NCBI GenBank assembly: GCA_964574325.1
Contig: CAZNMY010000006.1
Coordinates: 42,842 to 106,841 of the forward strand
Reading direction: 5' to 3'
DNA: 64,000 nt
Source of the DNA: CAMDPA01 sp964574325
GTDB taxonomy: Bacteria > Pseudomonadota > Alphaproteobacteria > Rhizobiales > Hyphomicrobiaceae
The translations under genes and the position numbers were made by a program. Positions 1-9,479 of the stretch are shown here, in pieces. Position 1 is the first letter of the stretch; every line of letters begins with the position of its first letter. The notes below the pieces were generated by a model. The model was not told the DNA's origin, made no database searches, and saw only the letters and a program-made list of their open reading frames with translations.

Positions 1-1
1 G

Positions 2-229
2 ACACCCGTGAAGGACGCCGCCGAGTTGCAGGCGATGGGCTTCGCGATGGTGATCTTTCCCGGTGCGATCGTGCGCATGATAATTCCCGCCGCACGCGAA
101 CTCTATCGCGCCGTGATCGGCGAAGGCACGTCGCAGCCCGTCCGCGAGCGCATGCTCGATTTCGAAACCCTGAACCAGACGCTGGGCACCGCCGACATGC
201 TCGCCCGCGGCAAGAAGTACGAGGGTTGA
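2..229 (+). CDS. Isocitrate lyase/PEP mutase-family protein, C-terminal fragment
   Basis: The gene enters from outside the window, so only the last 75 codons are seen and no start is present. The segment beginning AELQAMGFAMVIFPG followed by a helical tail resembles the end of the (beta/alpha)8 barrel in the isocitrate lyase/PEP mutase superfamily (oxaloacetate decarboxylase, methylisocitrate lyase and carboxyphosphonoenolpyruvate mutase relatives). These enzymes cleave or form C-C or C-P bonds on small 2-oxo or hydroxy acids. The catalytic loop lies upstream of the window, so substrate cannot be inferred. The next gene starts 4 nt downstream and its ribosome-binding site lies in the last codons here, so the two are co-transcribed. 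Confidence 0.65.
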   Translation, partial: TPVKDAAELQAMGFAMVIFPGAIVRMIIPAARELYRAVIGEGTSQPVRERMLDFETLNQTLGTADMLARGKKYEG

Positions 230-233
230 AAAA

Positions 234-842
234 ATGGCTGACCTGAAGACGAAGCCTGCGCAAACCGCTCTTCTGATCGTCGATCTGCAGAACGACTTCA
301 TCCACCCGAAAGGCGCCTACGCGCGCGGCGGCCAAGGCGCGCCCGAGATCGCAGCGCTTCCTGCCCGCGTCGCCCCCCTCGCCAAGGCGCTTCGTGCAGC
401 CGGCGGCATCGTCATGGCGACGCAGTTCACGATGGTGCCGGGCCGCGGTGGTGAGCCGATCATCTCGCCGCACCTGAAGCAGCTTCGGCCGTTCCTGACG
501 AAAGGCGATTTCGCGCCGGGATCATGGGGCCAGGACGTCGTCGACGAACTCCAGCCCATCGACGTGAAGATCGAGAAGGTCGCTTATTCGGCTTTCTACA
601 TGACGCGGCTCGAGTGGGTGTTGCGCAAGATCGGCGTGTCGCACCTGCTCGTGTGCGGCATCGTCACCAACGGCGGCGTCGCTTCGACGGTCCGCGATGC
701 GCATGTCCGCGATATCGACGTCACCGTGATCGAAGACTGCTGCGCGGCGTTCTCCGATATGGTCCATCGAGCGGCCATCGAAGGAATGCGGCCCGTCGCG
801 AACATCGCTACGCTGGCGGAAGCAAGCGCCGCGCTGAAGTAG
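234..842 (+). CDS. Isochorismatase-family hydrolase lacking the nucleophilic cysteine
   Basis: The 202-residue protein has the isochorismatase/nicotinamidase fold: LLIVDLQNDF carries the catalytic Asp17, and EKVAYSAF carries the Lys at about 115. The segment CGIVTNGGVAS aligns with the usual G-x-x-T-x-x-C-V motif, but the cysteine position is Gly148. Amidases of this family (nicotinamidase, N-carbamoylsarcosine amidase, biuret hydrolase) need that cysteine, whereas true isochorismatases such as EntB and PhzD have Gly there and hydrolyse a vinyl ether. An amidase role is therefore doubtful. It is the second gene of an operon with a PEP mutase-family gene 4 nt upstream and a class II aldolase-like gene 48 nt downstream, which suggests a catabolic rather than siderophore role. 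The fold is secure and the substrate unknown. Confidence 0.8.
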   Translation: MADLKTKPAQTALLIVDLQNDFIHPKGAYARGGQGAPEIAALPARVAPLAKALRAAGGIVMATQFTMVPGRGGEPIISPHLKQLRPFLTKGDFAPGSWGQDVVDELQPIDVKIEKVAYSAFYMTRLEWVLRKIGVSHLLVCGIVTNGGVASTVRDAHVRDIDVTVIEDCCAAFSDMVHRAAIEGMRPVANIATLAEASAALK

Positions 843-890
843 AGCGTTCGCGAAAAAAAGACGACTGTGCCATCACGAGGAAACGCTTCC

Positions 891-1598
891 ATGACGTTCG
901 CATCCACGCCCGAGCTTCGCGCCGAGATCGTGACCGCCTGCAAGGTACTCACCTGGTTCAAGATCGTCGAAGGCTTCGGCCACGTCAGCGCCCGCATACC
1001 CGGCACAGACCGAGTCATCATCACGCCGCGTCGCGCCTTGGGCCTCGTCACCGAGGGCGATCTCGTCGAACTCGACATGAGCGGTAAGCAGGTCGCCGGT
1101 GAGCTCGGTCGCCCGCCGCTCGAGGCGATCATGCACGTCGCGGTCTACAAGCGCCGTCCCGAGGTGATGGGCATCGCACGCGGCCATCCTCGCCACGTCG
1201 CCGCCTTTGCCTGTTCAGGAACGCCGATCAAAGTCGCGCACGGCTTCGGCGCCAATCTCGGGCCGGTGATCCGCTGTACGAAGGAGCCGTTCCTGGTCGC
1301 CGATATGAACCTCGCCGAGCAGGTAGCGGATGCGCTTGGCGCCGACGCGGAAGCCGTTATGCTGCATTCGAATGGAATGCTGTCGGTCGGCCCATCCGTG
1401 CCGCACGCGTGCGTACAGGCCCTGTTCATGGAGGAAACCGCCGAGCTTCAACTGGCCGCCGAAGCCGCAAAGTTCACGCCGCGCTACTATACGCCGGAGG
1501 GAGCAATGCGTCGCCATGGCGACGATCGCGTCCACGAACCGATCCGCGCGTGGGAATACTACGTCGGCGTCGTCGAAGGCCGCATCCGGGTCGGCTGA
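891..1598 (+). CDS. Class II aldolase/adducin-family protein with altered metal site
   Basis: The 235-residue protein shows the class II aldolase/adducin fold (GHVSARIPG near residue 30, ITPRRALGLVTEGDLVELD at 44-62, PLEAIMH at 76-82). The ATG at 891 is preferred over an upstream GTG at 867 because GAGGAAA lies 7 nt before it. Family members usually bind a divalent metal through an H-x-H pair and a later H-G. Here the pair reads IARGHP (Arg97, His99) and the later motif reads LHSNG (Asn161), so two of three expected ligands seem replaced; Glu78 is kept. It may be a repurposed aldolase or decarboxylase, or use a different site. It ends 25 nt before the convergent mbfA gene. No substrate can be assigned. 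Confidence 0.75.
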   Translation: MTFASTPELRAEIVTACKVLTWFKIVEGFGHVSARIPGTDRVIITPRRALGLVTEGDLVELDMSGKQVAGELGRPPLEAIMHVAVYKRRPEVMGIARGHPRHVAAFACSGTPIKVAHGFGANLGPVIRCTKEPFLVADMNLAEQVADALGADAEAVMLHSNGMLSVGPSVPHACVQALFMEETAELQLAAEAAKFTPRYYTPEGAMRRHGDDRVHEPIRAWEYYVGVVEGRIRVG

Positions 1599-1623
1599 TG
1601 CTATTGGGCTGCCGTTGCGGGCG

Positions 1624-2592
1624 CTAATGCCCGCCGCCGAAACTGCCGATGATCACGCCGGCGCCGAACACGATCAGACCGCCTACGACCACCTGGAAGG
1701 CAGCTCGCAGGAACCGCGTGTCCATATAGCGCGCTCTGATCCACGCGATCAGCCACAGCTCGATCAGCACGACGGCGATTGCGAGCGTCGTCGCCGACTG
1801 GAAGTCGGTGATCAGGTAGGGCAGTGTATGGAAAACACCGCCGAATGTGGTCATCGCGCCGGTAATGATGCCGCGGATCACCGGGCGTCCCCGTCCGGTC
1901 AGGGAGCCGTCGTCAGACAGGGCTTCCGCGAATCCCATCGACACGCCTGCGCCGATCGAAGCGGCCATGCCGACCAGGAATGTCTCCCAGGAGTTGTGTG
2001 TCGCGAACGCCGCCGCGAACAACGGTGCCAGCGTCGATACCGAGCCGTCCATCAGTCCCACGAGGCCCGGCTGCACGATCTGCAGCACGAACATCCGCCG
2101 CTGAACCTCGGCTTCCTCAGCCCGCGCGTCTTTCGTCAGATGCGTTTCGCCGAGCTTCTGGGCAAGGCTCACATGCTGCGCCTCGGCCGCGGCGAGATCG
2201 CCGAGCAGCTTGCGGATGTCGGTGTCCGCCGCCCGCTCCAGCGCGCGCTCGTAGAACTGGCGCGTTTCATACTCGATCGCCTCGGCCTGCTGCCGGACCT
2301 TCTCCAGCCCGAGCGGGCGTGCCATCCAGATCGGCTCGTGCGTGACGAAGCCTTTGACGTCCTGCCGCCGGATCAGCGGAATGTGCTGGCCGAATTTGCG
2401 CCGGAACAGGTCGATCAGCCACCGCCGATGCTCGTTTTCCTCTTCCGCCATCTCCATGAAGACGCTGGCGGACGCCGGGAACGACTCACGCAGCCCCTCG
2501 GCGTATTCACCGTAGATTCTGCCGTGCTCCTCTTCGAGCGAGATGGCGAGCGCGAGAATCTCACGCGGCTCCAGTTCGGCAAAAGATTTCAC
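1624..2592 (-). CDS. mbfA: MbfA-type iron exporter (ferritin-like domain plus VIT1/CCC1 domain)
   Basis: The start is a GTG at 2592, chosen because GGAGG lies 9 nt upstream; the open frame runs further but without similarity. The 322-residue protein has an N-terminal cytoplasmic erythrin/ferritin-like half (about 1-150) with carboxylate and His pairs such as EEENEH (50-55) and AAAEAQH. The C-terminal half is a VIT1/CCC1 transporter with about five membrane segments, beginning PGLVGLMDGSVSTLAP. This matches membrane-bound ferritin A of Bradyrhizobium and Agrobacterium, which exports iron across the inner membrane under iron excess and peroxide stress. A probable Irr-box lies upstream, as for known mbfA genes. 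It is divergent from hrpB. Confidence 0.9.
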   Translation of the reverse strand: MKSFAELEPREILALAISLEEEHGRIYGEYAEGLRESFPASASVFMEMAEEENEHRRWLIDLFRRKFGQHIPLIRRQDVKGFVTHEPIWMARPLGLEKVRQQAEAIEYETRQFYERALERAADTDIRKLLGDLAAAEAQHVSLAQKLGETHLTKDARAEEAEVQRRMFVLQIVQPGLVGLMDGSVSTLAPLFAAAFATHNSWETFLVGMAASIGAGVSMGFAEALSDDGSLTGRGRPVIRGIITGAMTTFGGVFHTLPYLITDFQSATTLAIAVVLIELWLIAWIRARYMDTRFLRAAFQVVVGGLIVFGAGVIIGSFGGGH

Positions 2593-2622
2593 GTGAGGGT
2601 GCCTCCAGCAGTTCGCCTGCTG

Positions 2623-2639
2623 TTTAGAACAGTTCCAAA
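2623..2639 (-). promoter_or_regulatory. Probable Irr-box (iron control element) of mbfA
   Basis: The 17-bp dyad TTTAGAACAGTTCCAAA consists of TTTAGAA, a 3-nt spacer, and TTCCAAA, one mismatch from a perfect inverted repeat. This resembles the ICE dyad bound by the heme-responsive repressor Irr in rhizobia. It lies 31-47 nt upstream of the mbfA GTG and overlaps no gene. Irr repression of mbfA is known in relatives; its presence here is inferred from the motif and the downstream gene. Confidence 0.6.
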
Positions 2640-2713
2640 ACGGACTCAATGCTGCCTGTCGGCTCGACACGTGATACTGACGGCCCGCCTGTCCCGATCT
2701 CGCCCCTGAGAAC

Positions 2714-5233
2714 ATGCCGCACCCCCCGGAATTCCTTCCGATCGACGCCGTCCGCAACGACATACTCGCTGCGCTGGCCAGCCACGCAAGCGCGGTGCTG
2801 GTGGCCCCGCCGGGCGCCGGCAAGACGACGCGCGTCCCACTGTGGCTCACCGATCAACCCTGGTTGAGAGGACAGAAGGTTCTCGTCCTCGAACCGCGCC
2901 GGCTGGCAGCGCGAGGTGCGGCTGAGCGCATGGCCAAGACGCTGGGTCAGCGCGTCGGCGAGCACGTCGGCCTCCGCGCCCGCCTGACGTCGATGGTCGG
3001 CCCTCGAACCCGCATCGAGGTCGTGACCGAAGGCGTGTTCACGCGCATGATCCTCGATGATCCCGCGCTCGAAGGGATCGGCGCGGTGCTGTTCGACGAG
3101 TTCCACGAACGCTCGCTCGATGCCGACCTCGGCTTGGCCCTCGCGCTCGATGCACAACGCGGCCTGCGCGAGGATCTCCGCTTGCTGGTGATGTCTGCGA
3201 CGCTCGATCAGGGGCGTGTCGCCGAGCTGCTGGGGGACGCGCCGCAGATCGCCTGCGAGGGCCGCAGTTTCCCCGTCGAGACGCGCTATCTCGGCCGCGA
3301 TCCGGCAGCGCGCATCGAGGACCAGATGACCTCGGCAGTGATGCGTGCCCTCGACGAGGAACAGGGCTCGGTTCTGGCCTTCCTGCCAGGGCAGGCCGAA
3401 ATCCGCCGCGTCGTCGAGCGTCTCGAGCCCCGTCTGGCCACACGCCCGTGGATCGACCTCGCGCCGCTCTACGGCGCGATGGAGATGCAGGCCCAGGACC
3501 TCGCCGTGGCGCCGGCCCCGCCTGGACGCCGCAAGGTCGTGCTCGCGACCTCGATCGCCGAGACCTCTCTGACCATCGAAGGGGTGCGCGTCGTCATCGA
3601 TAGCGGCCTCGCCCGCGTGCCACGCTACGAGCCCGGCTCCGGCCTCACGCAATTGGCGACCGTCCGGGTCTCCCGCGCCGCCGCCGATCAGCGTCGTGGT
3701 CGTGCCGGCCGCCTGGAGCCGGGGACCTGCTATCGGCTGTGGTCCGAGCCGGAGATGCAGAGCCTTCCCGCCTTCGCCGAGCCGGAAATCCGCAGCGCCG
3801 ACCTTTCCGGCCTGCTGCTCGATTGCGCCACATGGGGCGTGACCGAGCCTGCGACGCTGAACTGGCTCGATCCGCCACCGGCCGCCGCCGTTTCGGCCGC
3901 GCGAGCGGATCTCGTCTCCGCCGGTGCATTGGATGGCGATGGCCGGTTGACGCCGGTGGGACGCAGCGCCGCGGTTCTGCCGCTCCCTCCGCGCCTCGCC
4001 GTGATGCTGCTCGAGGCGGTCGCCTTCGGACAGCACGAGGCCGCAGCCGACATCGCAGCCGTCCTCGTGGAGCGCGGGCTGGGCGGCAACGACGCCGACA
4101 TCGACGGCCGTCTTTCCGGTTTTCGCGCCGATCGCGGCCGAAGGGCGCAGGATATGCGCCGGCTTGCGCGGGGGTGGGCGAAGACGGCCGCGGAAAGCGC
4201 GCCCCGCAGCGGGCCGCGCCTTCCGATGTCGACGGCCGCAATCCTGGCTCTCGCATTTCCGGACCGGATCGCAAAAGCTCGCGACAACGCTGGACAGTAT
4301 CTCCTTGCGAATGGTCGCGGAGCGCGATTGGGCGATGGCGATCCCCTGGCCAGAGCCGCGTTCATCGTCGTCGGGGAGATAGCGGGCACGGCCGCGGCGG
4401 GCCGCATCGTGCTCGCGGCAGAGTTGGCCGAGGAGGAGTTGGCGGGAATTGCGGGGAAGCGCGTCACTGTCGAGGATGTGCTGGCGTTCGATGTCCAATC
4501 CGGGCAGGTCCGCGGTCGTCGCGTCCGGCGGCTCGGTGCCATCACGCTCGCCGCCGAGCCGCGCAAGGTCGAGCCCGGCGAAGGCGCCCAACAGGCGTTG
4601 GCGGACGGAATAGCGAGGCTGGGCGTATCGCGATTGCCATGGACGCGTCATCTCGAGCAAATGCGCGAGCGCGTCGCATTTCTCCGCTCCGCCGAGCACG
4701 ATACCTCGCCCGATGCCTGGACCGATCTCTGGCCCGATCTCTGGCCCGATCTCTCCGACGAGAGTTTGAAGGCGACGATCGGCGACTGGCTGCATCCCTT
4801 TCTCGCCGGAAAGACGGCGCTGTCGGATATCACCCCGGATGATCTGGGTTTCGCTCTCAGCAGGCTTATGCCGGGCAATAGCCGCCAGCGGCTGGAGGCG
4901 GAGGCGCCGTCACACTTCGAAGCGCCCACAGGCAATAGTTTCTCCATCGACTATTCGGCCCCTGGTGGACCTCAGGTTTCAATTCGAGTGCAGGAATTGT
5001 TCGGCATCACCGATCATCCCGTCGTCGGGAGATCTCGAATTCCGCTGACGTTCGAATTGTTGTCACCGGCTCATCGGCCGATCCAGGTCACGCGGGATCT
5101 GCCGGGTTTCTGGAACGGTTCCTGGCGCGACGTCCGCGCCGATCTGCGGGGGCGTTATCCCAAGCACGAGTGGCCGGAGAAGCCCGCAGAGGCGAGGCCG
5201 ACGGCGCGCGCCAAGCCGCGCACACAACTCTAG
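2714..5233 (+). CDS. hrpB: ATP-dependent RNA helicase HrpB
   Basis: The 839-residue DEAH/DExH helicase has Walker A at about 31-39 (APPGAGKTT), motif II DEFH at 128-131 (the HrpB variant), SAT at 161-163, and motif VI in QRRGRAGR near 330. A long C-terminal region carries the helicase-associated and HrpB-specific domains. Length matches the family (about 810-840). The cellular role of HrpB is poorly defined; it is a non-essential RNA helicase in most bacteria. The gene is divergent from mbfA. A short in-frame tandem repeat of a 12-bp unit at 4724-4754 yields LWPDLWPDL near residues 671-681, in a region that looks variable. Identity is secure. Confidence 0.93.
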   Translation: MPHPPEFLPIDAVRNDILAALASHASAVLVAPPGAGKTTRVPLWLTDQPWLRGQKVLVLEPRRLAARGAAERMAKTLGQRVGEHVGLRARLTSMVGPRTRIEVVTEGVFTRMILDDPALEGIGAVLFDEFHERSLDADLGLALALDAQRGLREDLRLLVMSATLDQGRVAELLGDAPQIACEGRSFPVETRYLGRDPAARIEDQMTSAVMRALDEEQGSVLAFLPGQAEIRRVVERLEPRLATRPWIDLAPLYGAMEMQAQDLAVAPAPPGRRKVVLATSIAETSLTIEGVRVVIDSGLARVPRYEPGSGLTQLATVRVSRAAADQRRGRAGRLEPGTCYRLWSEPEMQSLPAFAEPEIRSADLSGLLLDCATWGVTEPATLNWLDPPPAAAVSAARADLVSAGALDGDGRLTPVGRSAAVLPLPPRLAVMLLEAVAFGQHEAAADIAAVLVERGLGGNDADIDGRLSGFRADRGRRAQDMRRLARGWAKTAAESAPRSGPRLPMSTAAILALAFPDRIAKARDNAGQYLLANGRGARLGDGDPLARAAFIVVGEIAGTAAAGRIVLAAELAEEELAGIAGKRVTVEDVLAFDVQSGQVRGRRVRRLGAITLAAEPRKVEPGEGAQQALADGIARLGVSRLPWTRHLEQMRERVAFLRSAEHDTSPDAWTDLWPDLWPDLSDESLKATIGDWLHPFLAGKTALSDITPDDLGFALSRLMPGNSRQRLEAEAPSHFEAPTGNSFSIDYSAPGGPQVSIRVQELFGITDHPVVGRSRIPLTFELLSPAHRPIQVTRDLPGFWNGSWRDVRADLRGRYPKHEWPEKPAEARPTARAKPRTQL

Positions 5234-5754
5234 AGCGGCAATAAATGCAACAGCATCAATACCTTGAATGGAGTGGCCCGACATCGCTTCGTAAATGTTA
5301 TGAGCAAAGGTGGTATTTGAAAACGATGTGGATTCAGATGTTGGCCTTCTAAAAATAATATTTACTACCGGAATAAAATCGGCCATCATATCTCCACTTG
5401 CAGTGATTTATTTGCGTGATTGCGTGACGCCACGTCGAGGCTGCTTCGAGGCTCGTGTGGATGCCACCTGAGATTTCTTCGGAACTTTTCAACGGTATGG
5501 AAATGCATCGAGAGGTCGAAGGTGGATGCCGCGAAGTCGACGATGGCTTCGTGCGACTTTCGTATTCGAGAATGCGGTGGCCGGATATCGCTTCGCGGCC
5601 TCCAGCGAGAGAATCGGTGAAAATGCGATAGCACGGGCACTGGATCGACTTCGGTCGGGGCGGTGTCACGTTGGTATGCGTCAACAGGATCAGGATCGTC
5701 GGTGCCATGAAAGCGAAGACCAAGAAAAAGCCACCAGCACGAAAGGAGGTTGCT
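5234..5754. other. AT-richer intergenic region upstream of the hns-like gene
   Basis: This 520-bp stretch has no convincing gene. From about 5270 to 5420 it is clearly richer in A+T than its surroundings, with runs such as TAAAAATAATATTTAC. Such DNA is the preferred target of H-NS family proteins, so it may hold the promoter and an autoregulatory site of the gene at 5755. Open frames on both strands here lack ribosome-binding sites and resemble no family. An ATG at 5707 in frame with the H-NS gene is preceded by no Shine-Dalgarno sequence. Confidence 0.4.
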
Positions 5755-6075
5755 ATGAAAGAGATCGAGTTGACCAGCTACACGATCAAGGAATTGAAGG
5801 AGTTGCGGCTGCGCGTCGATAATGCGATCGCGACGCGAGCGACCGAGGAACGAAACGGCCTTCGCGAGAAGTTCCGCGAGATGGCCGAGGAGGCGGGCTT
5901 GAGCCTGAGTGATATCATGGGCGGCGGTCAGCGCGGCGGCAAGACCGGCAAGGTCGCGGCGAAATTCGCGAACCCTTCGGCCCCCGAGGAGACGTGGTCC
6001 GGTCGGGGGCGGCAGCCCCGTTGGCTGGCTGCTCGCCTGAAGGACGGCGCGAAGCTGGACGATTTCCGCCTCTGA
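5755..6075 (+). CDS. H-NS family nucleoid protein (HvrA-like)
   Basis: The 106-residue protein has an N-terminal helical oligomerisation region (about 1-55) and the C-terminal H-NS DNA-binding motif TWSGRGRQPRWL followed by the terminal LDDFRL. Length fits alphaproteobacterial H-NS proteins such as HvrA and Ros-independent xenogeneic silencers. The ATG at 5755 is chosen over the in-frame ATG at 5707 because AAAGGAGGT lies 4 nt before it. These proteins bind AT-rich minor grooves and silence transferred DNA; HvrA also regulates photosynthesis or nitrogen-fixation genes in some species. It precedes lepA by 123 bp and is probably separately transcribed, with an AT-rich leader. Confidence 0.88.
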   Translation: MKEIELTSYTIKELKELRLRVDNAIATRATEERNGLREKFREMAEEAGLSLSDIMGGGQRGGKTGKVAAKFANPSAPEETWSGRGRQPRWLAARLKDGAKLDDFRL

Positions 6076-6198
6076 GCCGTATCGGCACGGCCGCCGCTCA
6101 ACCATCCGACCGCAGGCGCGGCCTGCGTGTCGGTGATTCCCGCGAATGTAGTGTCGATGGGCCTTTCTCAGGCTCTGTCGCGATGCTATCACCCGGCC

Positions 6199-8001
<1,803 letters not shown>

Positions 8002-8094
8002 GGGTGTGCGCCGCACGCGAACGGCTCACCGGCTTCTGCCCGTCATGCTCCGCGCAGGAGGACCGCCACGACGCCTGCGCCCCGCGAAATCAAC

Positions 8095-9195
8095 TCAAGC
8101 CCGGTTCTTGATCGGATCGGACTCGGTGATACGGGCGGGTGAGCGCACGCTTGCGTTTTTCTGCGGCTCGGCTTCGGTCCGTCCCGTGAGCACGCGCAAG
8201 AGGTGCATGAAACCGGAAAGCTCGGCTTCGAACTTGAGGTCGGAGATCTGATCGCCATCGATCAGGCGCGGGATCAGATGAAGGTTTGCATCGCGCGATA
8301 CCAATCCCGTAACCGTCGTCGTCGCGCTCGCGATCCCCATCGATGCGAGCGCGGCGGCAGCGGCGGCGCTGGCAACCCCCGAGGGGTAGCAGAAGTGCTC
8401 GAAAGCGTCCTCAGACTTGCCCAGAATGTTCGCGAGTGCCGAGCGATTGGCCACGATCTCGTCCAAAATCGCAGCAGCGCTCAGATCGTGCATGGTGTGA
8501 TTGTGCGTGTGAAGCTGGACGTCGATGCCTTGGGCGGCGACCTCCCGTAGCTGATCGGGCGTCATGTAGTGGAACGCACGGCTTGCGAGGTAGGGTGTGA
8601 TGTCTACGCCCAACAGCGCGGCCAGTTCCCCGGCAGCGGCGAAACGCTCGTCGGGGCTTAGAGTTCGGTCTTTGGCGCGATCGAAGACCTGCTCGGCTTG
8701 CTCGGTCTTCCTGTCCTGGCCCACGACCTTCCACACGTGAAGGGCGATCAGATGGGCGATCGGCTTGCCCGTCAGCAGGTGGGCCGTATCGCAATAAAGC
8801 GTAGCGGGTAGTTTCCGGCGAGCGAGGGCTGGAGCCATCGTTTGCCACGTGCTGTGCCAGCCGTCGTCGATCGTGATCACGACCGAAGCGGGGGGAAGCC
8901 GGCGGCGGCGGCGAAGGGCGTCGACAGCGACGCCGAGAGGAATGACCGTGTACCCAAGCTGCCCAACCTGATCGAGCCGCCTCTCGAATGTTTCGGGCAG
9001 CATGAACATCGCGTCGCCGCGGAAATCGTCGCCCACCGTCCATGTGCCGTGATAGCACAAAACCCGTACGTCATCGGCCGTCACGCGGCGCGCAACTCGG
9101 AACAAGCCGAGGAGCTTTGCCAGTCTGAGCAGCAGATTGAACAAAAGCCCCACGCCACAGAACCCCGCTTTCACTGAAAAATACGCCAGATGCAT
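8095..9195 (-). CDS. Polysaccharide deacetylase-family protein (NodB domain)
   Basis: The 366-residue product has a hydrophobic N-terminal segment (about 8-34), then a NodB-like carbohydrate esterase 4 domain: VLCYHG at about 45-50, the catalytic TIDDG (Asp110, Asp111), and the His motif LHTHNHTMHDL at 228-238. CE4 enzymes remove N- or O-acetyl groups from chitooligomers, peptidoglycan or exopolysaccharide using a divalent metal. The start is uncertain: ATG 9195 gives a sensible membrane anchor, while ATG 9267 adds 24 residues without family support, and neither has a strong ribosome-binding site. It is divergent from the CocE-like hydrolase. It may act on capsule or exopolysaccharide at the envelope. 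Confidence 0.78.
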   Translation of the reverse strand: MHLAYFSVKAGFCGVGLLFNLLLRLAKLLGLFRVARRVTADDVRVLCYHGTWTVGDDFRGDAMFMLPETFERRLDQVGQLGYTVIPLGVAVDALRRRRRLPPASVVITIDDGWHSTWQTMAPALARRKLPATLYCDTAHLLTGKPIAHLIALHVWKVVGQDRKTEQAEQVFDRAKDRTLSPDERFAAAGELAALLGVDITPYLASRAFHYMTPDQLREVAAQGIDVQLHTHNHTMHDLSAAAILDEIVANRSALANILGKSEDAFEHFCYPSGVASAAAAAALASMGIASATTTVTGLVSRDANLHLIPRLIDGDQISDLKFEAELSGFMHLLRVLTGRTEAEPQKNASVRSPARITESDPIKNRA

Positions 9196-9479
9196 TCGCT
9201 CTAAATATTCGAGCCATGTTCGCCCGAAATTGCAACAGCCTCGCCGAGACGTCAGCTTCGAAGCCATGGTTCGTTAACTAGCGGACGGTTGCAGGAGCGT
9301 CCATCCGCAGAAAACACGATAGGGCCTCAATGGCTTAATTTGATTAACTGAGTTCTTTCGTGAGCGGGAAGCCGTTCGTGGCTCTTTCTCAGGCCGGCGG
9401 TCGGGACCAGATGGCGTCTGCCCGATACTCATTCTATCATCGTTTTCTGGGAACACATCAAACGGGAGGATACGACACG

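Noticed and set aside
1617..1634. Hairpin GCGGGC...GCCCGC between the aldolase-like gene and mbfA
   Set aside because: No T-run in either direction, and it overlaps the mbfA stop; not called as a terminator.
2624..4795. 723-codon open frame on the minus strand opposite hrpB
   Set aside because: Lies across a conserved helicase and lacks any family motif; the repeated EIGPEIGP segment only mirrors the 12-bp repeat in hrpB.
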